From Saprospiraceae bacterium (GTDB lineage: Bacteria; Bacteroidota; Bacteroidia; Chitinophagales; Saprospiraceae), in the NCBI GenBank assembly GCA_023268675.1, contig JALQTV010000007.1, positions 1-34,057 on the forward strand: a stretch of DNA of 34,057 bases, in the 5' to 3' direction. Position numbers and translations under genes: made by a program. Shown piece by piece: positions 16,488 through 25,239 of the stretch. The stretch's first letter is position 1. The number at the start of each line of letters is the position of its first letter. The notes under the pieces were generated by a model, which saw only the letters and a list, made by a program, of their open reading frames with translations, ran no database searches and was not told where the DNA came from.

Positions 16488-17714
16488 TTACCGCTCCAAA
16501 ATACAGGCATATCCCTGACCTACACCTATACACATGGTAACAAGGGCATATTTCTTTCCCGTAAGCTGTAATTGAAGGGAGGCTGTTTGTAATAGCCTTG
16601 CTCCACTCATACCCAAGGGGTGTCCAATAGCAATGGCTCCTCCGTTGGGATTGATTCGGGGGTCATCGTCTGCGAGTTGGAGCGAGCGGGTGCAGGCCAG
16701 TACTTGTGCTGCAAAAGCCTCATTGATTTCGATGATGTCCATTTGATCCAGGCTTAAACCTGCTTTTTGCAAGGCTTTTCTGGACGCTTCGACCGGACCT
16801 ATTCCCATGATTCGAGGTTCTACTCCTACTACAGCGGAGGCCACTACCCTGGTGAGGGGAGTGAGTTGATGGTCTTTTAGTCCCTGTTCGGATGCAATCA
16901 ACAAGGCTGCTGCTCCGTCATTCAAGCCCGATGCATTGCCTGCGGTGACGGTACCCCCGGATTTTTTGAAAGCTGTTCTGAGGGTAGAGAGTACTTCCAG
17001 GGTGGTGTCCGGTTTGATGAACTCATCTTGATCGAACAGGATGGGGGCAGCTTTTTTTCGGGGAATTGGAACGGGGGTGATTTCTCGTGCAAGTCTGCCA
17101 CTTTGTTGGGCAGCATAAGCCTTCTGTTGTGATTCGAAAGCAAATTTGTCCTGGTCTTCACGGTTGATGTTGTATTTTTCAGCCAGGTTTTCGGCAGTTT
17201 GCCCCATGCTTTCTGTTCCGTACAACTCTTCCATCAGAGGATTGATAAACCGCCAGCCAAAGGTGCTGTCGTAAAGTTTGGCATCGTTGCCAAATGGAGT
17301 GGCTGATTTGGAGAGCACCCAGGGTCCTCGAGTCATGTGCTCTACTCCGCCGGCAATAAAAAGATCACCATCACCGGCTTTGATTCCCCTAACTGCATGA
17401 ATGGCAGCGGACATACCGGAAGCACAGAGACGATTTACGGTTTCTCCGGGTACCGAGTAAGGAAGCCCTGCGAGCAGCAGAGCCATGCGAGCTACGTTGC
17501 GGTTGTCTTCTCCGGCCTGATTGGCGCAGCCAAAAATTACATCTGCAATGGCCGAAGGATCCAGATTGGGCTGTTTCTCAAGTAAGGATTTGATAACGGT
17601 AGCTGCCAGATCATCGGTTCTTACGGCAGATAATCCTCCTCTGAGCTTTCCAACGGGGGTTCTTGTGGCATCAACGATGTAAGCATCCTTCATAGCAGCG
17701 TCATTTTTTGACAT
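16488..17714 (-). CDS. Acetyl-CoA C-acyltransferase (thiolase)
   Basis: A 408-residue degradative-type thiolase from ATG 17714; an upstream TTG and the downstream ATG 17693 are alternatives. The nucleophilic Cys97 lies in NRLCASGMSAAIHA. NEAFAAQ, GGAIAIGHPLGMSGAR (catalytic His) and the final CIGVGQG (second active-site Cys) are all present. It catalyses CoA-dependent cleavage of 3-ketoacyl-CoA in beta-oxidation or a related pathway such as beta-ketoadipate. The N-terminal DAYIVDATRTPVGK resembles FadA/PcaF proteins, but without a linked hydratase/dehydrogenase gene the exact substrate is open. It is divergent from the lipoprotein-SCO operon with 74 bp between starts. Confidence 0.92.
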   Translation of the reverse strand: MSKNDAAMKDAYIVDATRTPVGKLRGGLSAVRTDDLAATVIKSLLEKQPNLDPSAIADVIFGCANQAGEDNRNVARMALLLAGLPYSVPGETVNRLCASGMSAAIHAVRGIKAGDGDLFIAGGVEHMTRGPWVLSKSATPFGNDAKLYDSTFGWRFINPLMEELYGTESMGQTAENLAEKYNINREDQDKFAFESQQKAYAAQQSGRLAREITPVPIPRKKAAPILFDQDEFIKPDTTLEVLSTLRTAFKKSGGTVTAGNASGLNDGAAALLIASEQGLKDHQLTPLTRVVASAVVGVEPRIMGIGPVEASRKALQKAGLSLDQMDIIEINEAFAAQVLACTRSLQLADDDPRINPNGGAIAIGHPLGMSGARLLQTASLQLQLTGKKYALVTMCIGVGQGYACILER

Positions 17715-17788
17715 AAAAATAAGCAAAGTAGGATATATCACTTTAATTGAACAGGGCAAATGCTAACTTTAACCCAAATTTTAAAACT

Positions 17789-18244
17789 ATGCTTGCACGA
17801 ACCTTAAACACTGTATTTTTAGCAGGGGTGCTCTCTTTTTCAGCTTGCACCAACACTTCCAATGAACCTGCAGCAGAACAACAACTTTGGGAAGAGATCA
17901 TGGTTGTTCACGATGAAATCATGCCCTGGATGGGAGAACTCAACAGCATTGCCAGAGGAGTAAAAGATAAAATAGCATCCGGTGAACTTACCGAAGCGGC
18001 GTTATCAGAGTGGCAAGCCTCTTTGGGAACGTTGGAGTCTGCTGACAGAGCAATGTGGAAATGGATGAATGAATTGCAGCAAATAGATAAACTAAGACAA
18101 GACAAATCTCATCAGGAAATTATGGATTATCTTGCTGCAGAAAAAGCCGCTATTGAAGAAGTGAAAAATTTGATGGCGTCCAGTATGGCTTCCGGCAAAC
18201 TACTACTTGAATCTGCTACTTCCACCGAAAACCCAGAACAATGA
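17789..18244 (+). CDS. Small His/Met-containing lipoprotein co-translated with SCO
   Basis: A 151-residue predicted lipoprotein from ATG 17789, with a signal peptide ending in SFSAC (Cys20). The mature part is helical and acidic. Its most striking segment is IMVVHDEIMPWMGELN (His41, Met45, Met48), with further Met/Trp residues in DRAMWKWMNEL (86-96). Similar small Bacteroidota lipoproteins occur but I know of no assigned function. The stop overlaps the start of the SCO gene by ATGA, so the two are translationally coupled. The His/Met spacing together with this coupling suggests, as inference only, a role in copper handling. Confidence 0.8.
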   Translation: MLARTLNTVFLAGVLSFSACTNTSNEPAAEQQLWEEIMVVHDEIMPWMGELNSIARGVKDKIASGELTEAALSEWQASLGTLESADRAMWKWMNELQQIDKLRQDKSHQEIMDYLAAEKAAIEEVKNLMASSMASGKLLLESATSTENPEQ

Positions 18245-18882
18245 TAAAAATGAAACATTCTTTTTTCGCGACAGCGGTGCTTGCTTTTGTGATGCTTTCC
18301 TGTGGTGCTCCCGATTCCGGAGAACTCCCTTTCCTGGGCAATCATGAAACAGTAGACGGAGAAGTGGTATATCACCACATTCGCCCTTTCCGTTTTGTCA
18401 ACCAGGACAGTGCGTTTGTTACCAATGAAACTTTTGCCGGGAAGCTTTATGTTGCCGACTTTTTCTTTACCTCTTGTCCGACTATATGTCCCAAAGTAAA
18501 AAAGAACATGCTTCGCATTTATGAAAAATACGAAGACAGACCCGAGTTGAATTTTCTTTCGCATTCAATTGATGTCAAATACGATACGGTAGGACGCTTG
18601 AGAGCCTACGCCGATAACCTTGGGATCAATACCGATCGCTGGCATCTGATTACAGGAGATAAGGATGAAATCTATGGCATTGCAGAAGACTATATGAGTG
18701 TGGCGATGGAAGATGCCGATGCACCGGGGGGATACAATCACAGTGGTTGGATTGTGTTGATAGACGACAAGGGACGTCTGCGTTCTTATTGCGATGGTAC
18801 GGATGCTGAGGCTGTTGATAAATTCATGTTGGATATAGATTGGTTGCTGGCAGACGTTTACGGGGATGATTCAACGCAATAG
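18241..18882 (+). CDS. SCO1/SenC family lipoprotein (copper chaperone/thioredoxin fold)
   Basis: A 213-residue exported SCO-family protein. The lipobox is MLSC (Cys21). The copper-binding CxxxC motif lies in FTSCPTICPKV (Cys79, Cys83), and the conserved distant His is His167 in GGYNHSGW. The thioredoxin-like fold elements VADFFFTSCP and WIVLIDDKGRL are clear. SCO proteins deliver copper to the CuA site of cytochrome oxidase or act as thiol oxidoreductases at the outer face of the inner membrane. No oxidase genes are in the window. ATG 18241 overlaps the stop of the upstream lipoprotein gene, so the two products probably work together. Confidence 0.92.
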   Translation: MIKMKHSFFATAVLAFVMLSCGAPDSGELPFLGNHETVDGEVVYHHIRPFRFVNQDSAFVTNETFAGKLYVADFFFTSCPTICPKVKKNMLRIYEKYEDRPELNFLSHSIDVKYDTVGRLRAYADNLGINTDRWHLITGDKDEIYGIAEDYMSVAMEDADAPGGYNHSGWIVLIDDKGRLRSYCDGTDAEAVDKFMLDIDWLLADVYGDDSTQ

Positions 18883-18886
18883 TGGG

Positions 18887-19441
18887 ATGTTGCAACTATG
18901 GAAAAAAATCGAGGAGCAGCAGGTGTACCGTGGATGGCGGGGAATAATCAAGAAGCTGTTTGAACTTCCGGATGGCCAGATCGCTTCTTATGATGTCTTT
19001 GATAATGCAGTTTTTGTCACTGTTGCTGCTCTGACAGGCAGCGGAGAATTTGTTTTGATTCGACAGTTCAGGCCGGGGCCGGAGAAGTTGCTTTTATCTT
19101 TTGTCGAAGGACATGTAGAGTCCGGTGAGGAACCTGCGCTTACAGCAAAAAGAGAATTGCTGGAGGAAACAGGGTATGAGGCAGGAGCAATTTTTTTTCT
19201 GAAAGAAAGGCAGAGTGCTTACTCCAATGAACGACAGCTGATGTTTCTTGCCCTTGATTGTACCCTTACTGCCGAGCCACAAAGAGACCCTGACGAGTTT
19301 ATTGAAGTCCTTACCATGTCTCCGTCTGATCTTCGTCAGATGATGCTTTCTTCCGGGGATACTTCTTTCAACAACATTGATGCAGCTTATCTGGCGATGG
19401 AACGCATGAGGGTGTTGAATCTTTTCCCCACTCAATTTTAA
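18887..19441 (+). CDS. Nudix hydrolase (ADP-ribose pyrophosphatase-like)
   Basis: About 184 residues from ATG 18887, which follows the SCO stop by 4 nt; ATG 18866 in the same frame would overlap SCO by 17 nt and add seven residues. A complete Nudix box, Gx5Ex7REUxEExGU, is present as GHVESGEEPALTAKRELLEE followed by TGY. The preceding NAVFVTVAALTGSGEFVLIRQFRPG is the usual beta-sheet entry of ADP-ribose/NDP-sugar pyrophosphatases. It probably hydrolyses a nucleoside diphosphate derivative in the cytoplasm; substrate not determined. Downstream, the flavin reductase gene begins 12 nt later. Confidence 0.9.
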   Translation: MLQLWKKIEEQQVYRGWRGIIKKLFELPDGQIASYDVFDNAVFVTVAALTGSGEFVLIRQFRPGPEKLLLSFVEGHVESGEEPALTAKRELLEETGYEAGAIFFLKERQSAYSNERQLMFLALDCTLTAEPQRDPDEFIEVLTMSPSDLRQMMLSSGDTSFNNIDAAYLAMERMRVLNLFPTQF

Positions 19442-19453
19442 AATCACTTTTCT

Positions 19454-20071
19454 ATGCAGTTACGAGCTTTTTCTGAAGAAGATTTCTCCGGGATGGATCG
19501 ATTTTTTCGGATGAACCTGATCAATCAGCTGAGTGGACCACGCAGTGCTTTTCTGGTGGGGACAGCAGATCGTTCCGGAAGTACCAATTTGGCACTGTTT
19601 AATTCGGTAGTCCATGTAGGAGCCAATCCTCCCTTACTTGGGCTTGTGTTCAGGCCTCATACCGTCCCTCGACATACGCTGGAAAACATCAGAGAAACGG
19701 GGGTGTTTACCCTTAACCAGGTGCATGTAGATATGATTGAAGCTGCTCATACATGTTCTGCGAATTATTCCCGCGAGATGTCCGAATTTGATGCCAGTGG
19801 TTTGATTGCTGAATACCGAAAAGACTTTCCGGCTCCTTTTGTAGCAGAAAGCTTTGTCAAGATGGCCATGGTGCCGGAAGAAGAACACTTGATTGCAGCA
19901 AACCAGACGATCTTCATGGTAGCAAAAATTGTGGACCTTTGGGTAGCAGAAGATGCTGTCGAGGCGGGCGGACATCTCGATGAAAAAATTACCAGGCCGG
20001 CTGCTGTTATGGGCCTGGACACCTATCTTAGTACAGAACAAATCATGAGATTGGGCTATGCCAGACCCTGA
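19454..20071 (+). CDS. Flavin reductase-like FMN-binding split-barrel protein
   Basis: A 205-residue protein of the flavin reductase/flavoredoxin split-barrel family. The core is SAFLVGTADRSGSTNLALFNSVVHVGANPPLLGLVFRP, where FNSVVHVG contacts flavin in relatives, followed by TLENIRETGVFTLNQV and a helical extension. Such proteins bind FMN and transfer electrons from NAD(P)H or act as flavin-dependent reductases. It lies in an operon between Nudix (12 nt) and nitrilase (18 nt) genes; the link between the three is unclear. ATG 19454 gives a full N-terminus. Confidence 0.85.
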   Translation: MQLRAFSEEDFSGMDRFFRMNLINQLSGPRSAFLVGTADRSGSTNLALFNSVVHVGANPPLLGLVFRPHTVPRHTLENIRETGVFTLNQVHVDMIEAAHTCSANYSREMSEFDASGLIAEYRKDFPAPFVAESFVKMAMVPEEEHLIAANQTIFMVAKIVDLWVAEDAVEAGGHLDEKITRPAAVMGLDTYLSTEQIMRLGYARP

Positions 20072-20089
20072 AAAAATGCAAAATAAAAT

Positions 20090-21001
20090 ATGGAAGATTC
20101 TTTCGTGAAGGTAGCATTGGTGCAGTATGCGCCGGTACTTTTTGACAAAAAAGCGACCCTGGATAAGATGGCAGACTTGCTGGAAGAAGTCGGCAAAGAA
20201 GGGGCCGACGTTGTCGTTTTTCCTGAAGCCTTTATCCCGGCCTATCCCTGGGCCATGAGTTTTGGAACGGTTATCGGCAGTAGGAGTCCGCAGGGCAGGG
20301 ATGCGTTCTTACATTATTGGGAAAATGCAATTCGCATTCCGGGACCGGAGACGGATCGGATCGGATCGCTGGTCAAGAAAATAAGTGCGGTGACGGTTGT
20401 CGGAGTCATAGAAAAAGATCTGACGGGCACGCTGTATTGTACCCTGGTGTATTTTGATGCAGATGGCAGTTTACTAGGCAAGCACAGGAAATTGAAGCCT
20501 ACAGCAGCGGAGCGCGTCATCTGGGGGGAGGGGGATGGCACAGACCTGCAGGTTCATGATACTGCTAAAGGCAAAATTGCAGGACTTATCTGTTGGGAGA
20601 ATTACATGCCCCTGGCCAGATTTGCACTTTATGAGCAGGGAGTAGAATTGTATTGTGCCCCTACGGCAGATGCGCGAGATTCCTGGCAAGCGAGCATGCG
20701 TCATATTGCGATGGAAGGGCGTTGTTTTGTATTGGGATGCAATCAATATGTGACCCTGGATATGTTTCCCGAGGCTTACCGGGAAGAAGTTTCCGCCAAA
20801 GGAGAAATTCTTTGCAGAGGGGGCAGTGTAGTAGTCTCCCCCCTGGGAGAAGTACTCGCAGGGCCTCTGTTTGATAGGGAGGGCATTTTGTATGCCACAC
20901 TTGACAGGAGAGAAATAGGAAGAGGGAAGATGGATTTTGATGTGGCAGGTCATTACAACCGTCCTGATGTATTTAGTTATGAATGGACGAAAGGGAAATA
21001 A
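20090..21001 (+). CDS. Nitrilase (carbon-nitrogen hydrolase)
   Basis: A 303-residue member of the nitrilase branch of the C-N hydrolase superfamily. The catalytic triad is visible as Glu46 (FPEAFIPAYP), Lys134 (KHRKLKPTAAE) and Cys168 (LICWENYMPLAR). The CWENYMPL context and the AERVIWGEGDG segment are typical of true aliphatic/aromatic nitrilases rather than amidases. Expected reaction: nitrile plus two waters to carboxylic acid and ammonia, usually by large helical oligomers in the cytoplasm. It is the last gene of the 17.8-21.0 kb operon and is followed by a terminator. Some homologues hydrolyse cyanide; the sequence does not allow that choice. Confidence 0.92.
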   Translation: MEDSFVKVALVQYAPVLFDKKATLDKMADLLEEVGKEGADVVVFPEAFIPAYPWAMSFGTVIGSRSPQGRDAFLHYWENAIRIPGPETDRIGSLVKKISAVTVVGVIEKDLTGTLYCTLVYFDADGSLLGKHRKLKPTAAERVIWGEGDGTDLQVHDTAKGKIAGLICWENYMPLARFALYEQGVELYCAPTADARDSWQASMRHIAMEGRCFVLGCNQYVTLDMFPEAYREEVSAKGEILCRGGSVVVSPLGEVLAGPLFDREGILYATLDRREIGRGKMDFDVAGHYNRPDVFSYEWTKGK

Positions 21002-21011
21002 TATTGTCCCC

Positions 21012-21047
21012 ATGAAACCAAGTTGGCTTTAGTTTGGTTTCATTTTG
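21012..21047 (+). terminator. Rho-independent terminator after nitrilase
   Basis: ATGAAACCAA (21012-21021) pairs perfectly with TTGGTTTCAT (21034-21043), followed by TTTG. It closes the lipoprotein-SCO-Nudix-flavin reductase-nitrilase operon. Confidence 0.8.
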
Positions 21048-21077
21048 TATTATCGGAAAAATAAAAAACAAAATATC

Positions 21078-21830
21078 ATGGCAAGACGAAACTTTCTTAA
21101 ATCAAGCAACCCCTTTCTTAGCGAAAAATCCTTGATGCGAGGAGGAAGTTCCGGAGGATTTGCCGGTATTTCCACTGACCGCATGACCGTTGCCGGGGCA
21201 GTCAATAAAACCCTTTTGCTGGCAGGAATTATGTTGGTAACTGCAACGATCGGATTTAGCAATGCCAACCCCTTGTTCATTTGGGGAGGGGCTATTGGCG
21301 GTTTGGTAGTAGTATTGATTGCCTCCTTTAAGCCAAACTTGTCTCCTGTCCTTGCACCTGTTTATGCAGCTTTGGAGGGATTGTTCGTGGGAGGTATTTC
21401 AGCAATTTATGCTGCCGCTTTCAATGGAATCATATTTCAGGCGGTCACACTGACGCTTGCGGTATTGTTTATGATGTTGTTTGTATATAAATCCGGGATG
21501 ATTCGGGTGACCGACAAATTTCGCAGAGGAGTGGTAATGGCGACGGGAGCCATCCTGGTAGTGTATCTGCTCAACTGGGTTTTGTCGATGTTCGGAGTAA
21601 ATATGCCTTACCTCCATGAGGGCGGTATGTTTGGGATAGGCATCAGCCTGGTTATCGTAGGGGTAGCAGCACTCAATTTATTGCTTGATTTTGACGCTTT
21701 CGAGAAGGGAGAGCAAATGGGAGCCCCTGCATATATGGAATGGTTTATGGGGATGGGTTTGTTGATTACCCTGGTGTGGTTGTACGTAGAAATATTGAGA
21801 TTGATCGCGATGTTTAGTTCTAACGATTAA
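21078..21830 (+). CDS. Bax inhibitor-1/YccA family membrane protein
   Basis: About 250 residues from ATG 21078; an upstream TTG at 21045 lies inside the terminator region. A polar N-terminus of about 45 residues is followed by roughly seven hydrophobic segments. The family pattern is visible in PVLAPVYAALEGLFVGGISAIY, in ALNLLLDFDAFEKGEQMGAP (the paired acidic residues near the end that form the di-aspartyl pH sensor in BsYetJ), and in a final YVEILRLIAMF. Bacterial members are TMBIM-type putative calcium leak channels of the inner membrane. It is a single-gene unit between two hairpins. Confidence 0.9.
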   Translation: MARRNFLKSSNPFLSEKSLMRGGSSGGFAGISTDRMTVAGAVNKTLLLAGIMLVTATIGFSNANPLFIWGGAIGGLVVVLIASFKPNLSPVLAPVYAALEGLFVGGISAIYAAAFNGIIFQAVTLTLAVLFMMLFVYKSGMIRVTDKFRRGVVMATGAILVVYLLNWVLSMFGVNMPYLHEGGMFGIGISLVIVGVAALNLLLDFDAFEKGEQMGAPAYMEWFMGMGLLITLVWLYVEILRLIAMFSSND

Positions 21831-21838
21831 GCTCATTG

Positions 21839-21870
21839 AAGTCCGAATGGACTTTGGTTCTTTCGGACTT
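21839..21870 (+). terminator. Hairpin terminator after the BI-1 gene
   Basis: AAGTCCGAA (21839-21847) pairs with TTCGGACTT (21862-21870), 9 bp, 8 nt after the stop codon. The downstream sequence is GTTCAAAA, so there is no clear U tract. Confidence 0.65.
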
Positions 21871-22358
21871 GTTCAAAATAAAACAGGGCACTAAAGCTGA
21901 TTGCATAGTACCCTGTATAACCCCAAAAAACCAAATGAAAACAATCTACATATGAATATTCTTCGTATGATTTCTCAATTGTGTGGCTGATAGCCATTTT
22001 ATCTTTTGCAATAGGTTTACACTCATTTGTGCCTTACTTCTTGTCAAATTTAACAGATAATTAAGGATCAATTTAATAAAAAAAGGACAATTGTGACAGG
22101 GGAAAGTGTATGATTGCGTCACGAAGAAAGGTTTAATTGTCTGATTATTAGATTTGTGTGTTTTTTACACTTGTATATTTTGTTATTTTTTTGCGGCAAA
22201 AGCAAACTTAGTCCCTCCTTTATTTGGCAAATAACCCTCTTGACCTTGTTATTGTTTTGATTAGAGGGGTTTCTGGTGCAAAAACAGACTCTACGCGCCA
22301 ACAAATATTATTGTAACTTTAGTGTCAAATTATTTTTTATCTTCAAAAGCAATTCATT
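21871..22358. other. AT-rich intergenic region upstream of radA
   Basis: About 490 bp without a convincing gene. An imperfect hairpin, CAGGGCACT/AGTACCCTG, lies at about 21884-21915. A 27-codon frame from GTG 21981 to TAA 22064 would encode one hydrophobic segment (VWLIAILSFAIGL), but conservation is unknown. Around 22240-22275 CCCTCT and AGAGGG form another weak inverted repeat. T runs near 22160-22200 make promoter assignment uncertain. Confidence 0.4.
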
Positions 22359-23729
22359 TTGGCTAAAGTCAAAACCATTTTTGTTTGTACCGATTGTGGC
22401 AGCACTTCACCCAAGTGGATGGGTAAGTGCCCGGCTTGCGGTGAGTGGAACACCCTTCAGGAGGAAGTGATGGTACGGGATAAAAGTGTACCTGCTACGG
22501 TAAAGGCCGGTGGACAATTGTATCAGCCCAGTCAGCCCCAGTTGTTGTCCGATATTGCTACGGGCCAGACCCGCCGCTTGATCACCCCGGACAATGAATT
22601 TAACAGGGTGCTGGGCGGAGGTATTGTGCCGGGGTCCATGGTCCTGATAGGAGGCCAACCCGGAATAGGGAAATCTACGCTGTTGCTTCAACTGAGTTTG
22701 CAGCTGAAGCACAAAGTGCTGTATGTTTCAGGTGAGGAGAGTGAGGAGCAAATCAAAATGCGGGCAGAGCGTCTGGAAGGCAGACAGGAGGATTGTTATA
22801 TTCTTACCGAAACAAACGTAGAGCGCATCTTGAATTTTGCGTCCGAGCTCAAGCCTGATTGTATCATCATTGATTCTATCCAGACTGTTTCATCTGGCGA
22901 GCTGGATGCAGTGGCGGGCAGTATATCCCAGATCAGAGAATGTGCTGCGCTTATCCAGCGATTTGCCAAAACCAGTCATATACCGGTATTTATTATCGGT
23001 CATATCACCAAAGACGGCAATATTGCAGGACCTAAAATCCTGGAACACATTGTTGATGCGGTCTTGCAATTTGAAGGGGACCGGCATTATACCTATCGCA
23101 TCCTTCGAACCATAAAGAATCGTTTTGGATCAACCGATGAGATGGGTATTTACGAGATGCGGGCCAGTGGCCTTCGGGAAGTAAGCAATCCTTCGGAATT
23201 ATTGCTGTCGCAAAAAGATGAGGATCTGAGTGGCTCAGCCGTGGCTGCTACCATGGAAGGCATGCGCCCCATGCTCATCGAATGTCAGGGCTTGGTCAGC
23301 AAAGCGGTCTATGGCAATCCTCAGCGGACTGCTACCGGTTTTGAACTCAGGCGCCTGAGCATGCTGCTGGCAGTGCTGGAAAAAAGGTGTGGCCTGCCCT
23401 TCGGGATGAACGATGCTTTTCTTAATCTGGCAGGAGGAATAAGAGTCGATGATCCGGGGATAGACCTGGCCATCGCGGCAGCACTTATTTCTTCTCTTGA
23501 CAATACCCCTATTCCGGGAGATACCTGCTTTGTCGGAGAAATTGGCCTTTCCGGGGAAATTCGCTCGGTCAGCCGCATAGAACAACGCATTCAGGAGGCG
23601 GGGAGGTTAGGCTTTAAGCACATATTCTTGTCGAAATACAATGTTAAAGGATTGGGAGGAAAGCAGTTTCCCATCACTTTACATCCGATTGGAAAACTTG
23701 ATGAACTGATCAGCGGTCTTTTTCGCTGA
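22359..23729 (+). CDS. radA: DNA repair protein RadA
   Basis: A 456-residue RadA (Sms) protein beginning at a TTG codon: MAKVKTIFVC is the conserved family N-terminus and there is no ATG that would keep the zinc finger. The C4 zinc finger uses Cys10, Cys13, Cys24 and Cys27. The RecA-like ATPase has Walker A GGQPGIGKST at 98-107 and the RadA-specific KNRFG motif at 253-257. The C-terminal Lon protease-like domain contains LNLAGGIRVDDPGIDLAIAAAL but is not proteolytic. RadA is a hexameric helicase that promotes branch migration during homologous recombination. It appears monocistronic or leads the DCC gene 51 nt downstream. Confidence 0.96.
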   Translation: MAKVKTIFVCTDCGSTSPKWMGKCPACGEWNTLQEEVMVRDKSVPATVKAGGQLYQPSQPQLLSDIATGQTRRLITPDNEFNRVLGGGIVPGSMVLIGGQPGIGKSTLLLQLSLQLKHKVLYVSGEESEEQIKMRAERLEGRQEDCYILTETNVERILNFASELKPDCIIIDSIQTVSSGELDAVAGSISQIRECAALIQRFAKTSHIPVFIIGHITKDGNIAGPKILEHIVDAVLQFEGDRHYTYRILRTIKNRFGSTDEMGIYEMRASGLREVSNPSELLLSQKDEDLSGSAVAATMEGMRPMLIECQGLVSKAVYGNPQRTATGFELRRLSMLLAVLEKRCGLPFGMNDAFLNLAGGIRVDDPGIDLAIAAALISSLDNTPIPGDTCFVGEIGLSGEIRSVSRIEQRIQEAGRLGFKHIFLSKYNVKGLGGKQFPITLHPIGKLDELISGLFR

Positions 23730-23780
23730 TTTTTTCAACATTCATTCCTTCACTATGTTACAATTTACAAATTCCGGTTT

Positions 23781-24182
23781 GTGAAAGATTTTCCAGTGGT
23801 ATTCTTTGACGGACAATGTAATCTCTGTAACAGCTCTGTGCAGCTGCTTCTCCGACTGGATAAAAAAACATTGTTTAGGTTTGCATCTCTTCAATCGGCT
23901 TACGCCAAAAAAGAACTGAGCAAGTGGCTGGGAGAGGAGCATTGGCCTGATTCCATTGTGTTGCTTGCCGACAACCAAGTGTATGTACGCTCTGATGCCG
24001 TGCTGAAAACAGGTTGGCTATTGGGAGGCTTTTGGAAACTGTCCGTAGTGGGGTATTTGTTGCCCCGATCTCTTCGGGACTATCTGTACGATCGCATAGC
24101 GGCCAATCGCTACCGCTGGTTTGGAAAAAGAGCTGCTTGTATGGTTCCTACGCCTGAGCTGAAGAGTAGGTTTTTAGGATAG
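23781..24182 (+). CDS. DCC-family (DUF393) thiol-disulfide oxidoreductase-like protein
   Basis: A 133-residue protein starting at GTG 23781. The family's defining pattern is at the N-terminus: VVFFDGQCNLCNSSV, with the conserved Asp and the CxxC pair Cys13/Cys16. Downstream are FRFASLQSAYAKKEL, DSIVLL, VRSDAVLKTGWLLGGFW and a C-terminal YDRIAANRYRWFGKR, all normal for DUF393. The family is described as thioredoxin-like; its substrate is unknown. Length is typical. No ATG would retain the CxxC region, so the GTG start is accepted. Confidence 0.9.
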   Translation: MKDFPVVFFDGQCNLCNSSVQLLLRLDKKTLFRFASLQSAYAKKELSKWLGEEHWPDSIVLLADNQVYVRSDAVLKTGWLLGGFWKLSVVGYLLPRSLRDYLYDRIAANRYRWFGKRAACMVPTPELKSRFLG

Positions 24183-24225
24183 AAGTTATCTTCAAAATAC
24201 ATTTCACCATTTAAAATCCAATTAC

Positions 24226-25128
24226 ATGATTACTCGAAGGGGGTTTCTGTCCAACGCTTCCATGGCTATGGGAGCTACCTTGTTGTCAGGACAACAGGGG
24301 CTGTTGAAAAATCTATTTCCGTTTGCACATGACATGCATGTTTTGAGGAATAATGTCGGAATCTACCTTGACAGGGGAGGCTCTATTGGCTGGATGATAG
24401 AAAAAGACGGGATAGTAGTTATTGACACTCAATTTCCTGAGCAGGCTGCCAATTTTATTGGTCTTATGAAAGAAAAAGAAGATCGCAAAGTGGACATTTT
24501 GTTCAATACACACCATCACGGAGATCACAGTTCGGGCAATATTGCTTTCAAGGGACTGGCAGACAAGCTGGTGGCACATGCCAATTCCAGAGCCAATCAG
24601 GAGAGAACCGCTGCGGAGCGCAATGCTCTGGATAGCCAATGGCTTCCGGATACGGTGTTTGAGGAATCCTGGAGTCAGAAAGTGGGTTCAGAAACCGTCA
24701 CAGCCAGGTATTTTGGCCCCGGCCATACCAATGGGGACAGCGTTATCCATTTCGAAAATGCCAACATAGCTCATACGGGTGACCTGATGTTCAATCGCCG
24801 TTTTCCCTATATCGATAAAAGTTCGGGAGCATCCATAGAGAATTGGATCAGTGTATTGCAGCAGATTCGCAATACCTATGACAGCGACACTTTGTTTATT
24901 TTCGGGCATGGGAAGGTCAATGAATTGAGCACCGGGAGCAAGGAGGATCTTCAGGCTTTCGAAAATTACCTTGAGCAGTTGCTGAATTATGTCAAAAAAG
25001 GAATGGCGGAAGGGAAAACGGCGGATGAACTTGCTGCTGTAGCTTTTATTCCGAATGCTCCGGAATGGACAGGAGACGGGATCAGGCGCAGTATTGATGC
25101 TGCGATGATTGAATTGCAGGGCAATTAG
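24226..25128 (+). CDS. Tat-exported metallo-beta-lactamase-fold hydrolase
   Basis: A 300-residue protein with a twin-arginine-type leader (TRRGFLSNASMAMGATLL) and no lipobox. The MBL-fold metal site HxHxDH is present as THHHGDH (His96, His98, Asp100, His101). Further ligands lie in GPGHTNGD, in HTGDLMF (the bridging Asp), and in FGHGK near the end. The overall form resembles subclass B3-like or quinoprotein-relay-type periplasmic MBL hydrolases, but the sequence does not identify the substrate and antibiotic hydrolysis should not be assumed. It stands alone between the DCC gene and asnS. Confidence 0.88.
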   Translation: MITRRGFLSNASMAMGATLLSGQQGLLKNLFPFAHDMHVLRNNVGIYLDRGGSIGWMIEKDGIVVIDTQFPEQAANFIGLMKEKEDRKVDILFNTHHHGDHSSGNIAFKGLADKLVAHANSRANQERTAAERNALDSQWLPDTVFEESWSQKVGSETVTARYFGPGHTNGDSVIHFENANIAHTGDLMFNRRFPYIDKSSGASIENWISVLQQIRNTYDSDTLFIFGHGKVNELSTGSKEDLQAFENYLEQLLNYVKKGMAEGKTADELAAVAFIPNAPEWTGDGIRRSIDAAMIELQGN

Positions 25129-25147
25129 GAGCAGTGTAAAATTATCG

Positions 25148-25171
25148 GCTTTCATCCCCGAAAGCTTCAAT
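25148..25171 (+). terminator. Weak hairpin between MBL hydrolase and asnS
   Basis: GCTTTC (25148-25153) and GAAAGC (25160-25165) form a 6-bp stem with loop ATCCCC, followed by TTCAATTTTC. It is a plausible but weak terminator 20 nt after the MBL stop. Confidence 0.35.
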
Positions 25172-25239
25172 TTTCTGTGTATTTTCGCAGCGCTTTTTAA
25201 ACTTAGAAGCGTTGCGACGCTATTCAAAACCCTGTGTTT

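Noticed and set aside
24226-25128. Antibiotic-resistance beta-lactamase
   Set aside because: The MBL fold is shared by many hydrolases; neighbours and motifs do not support a resistance function.
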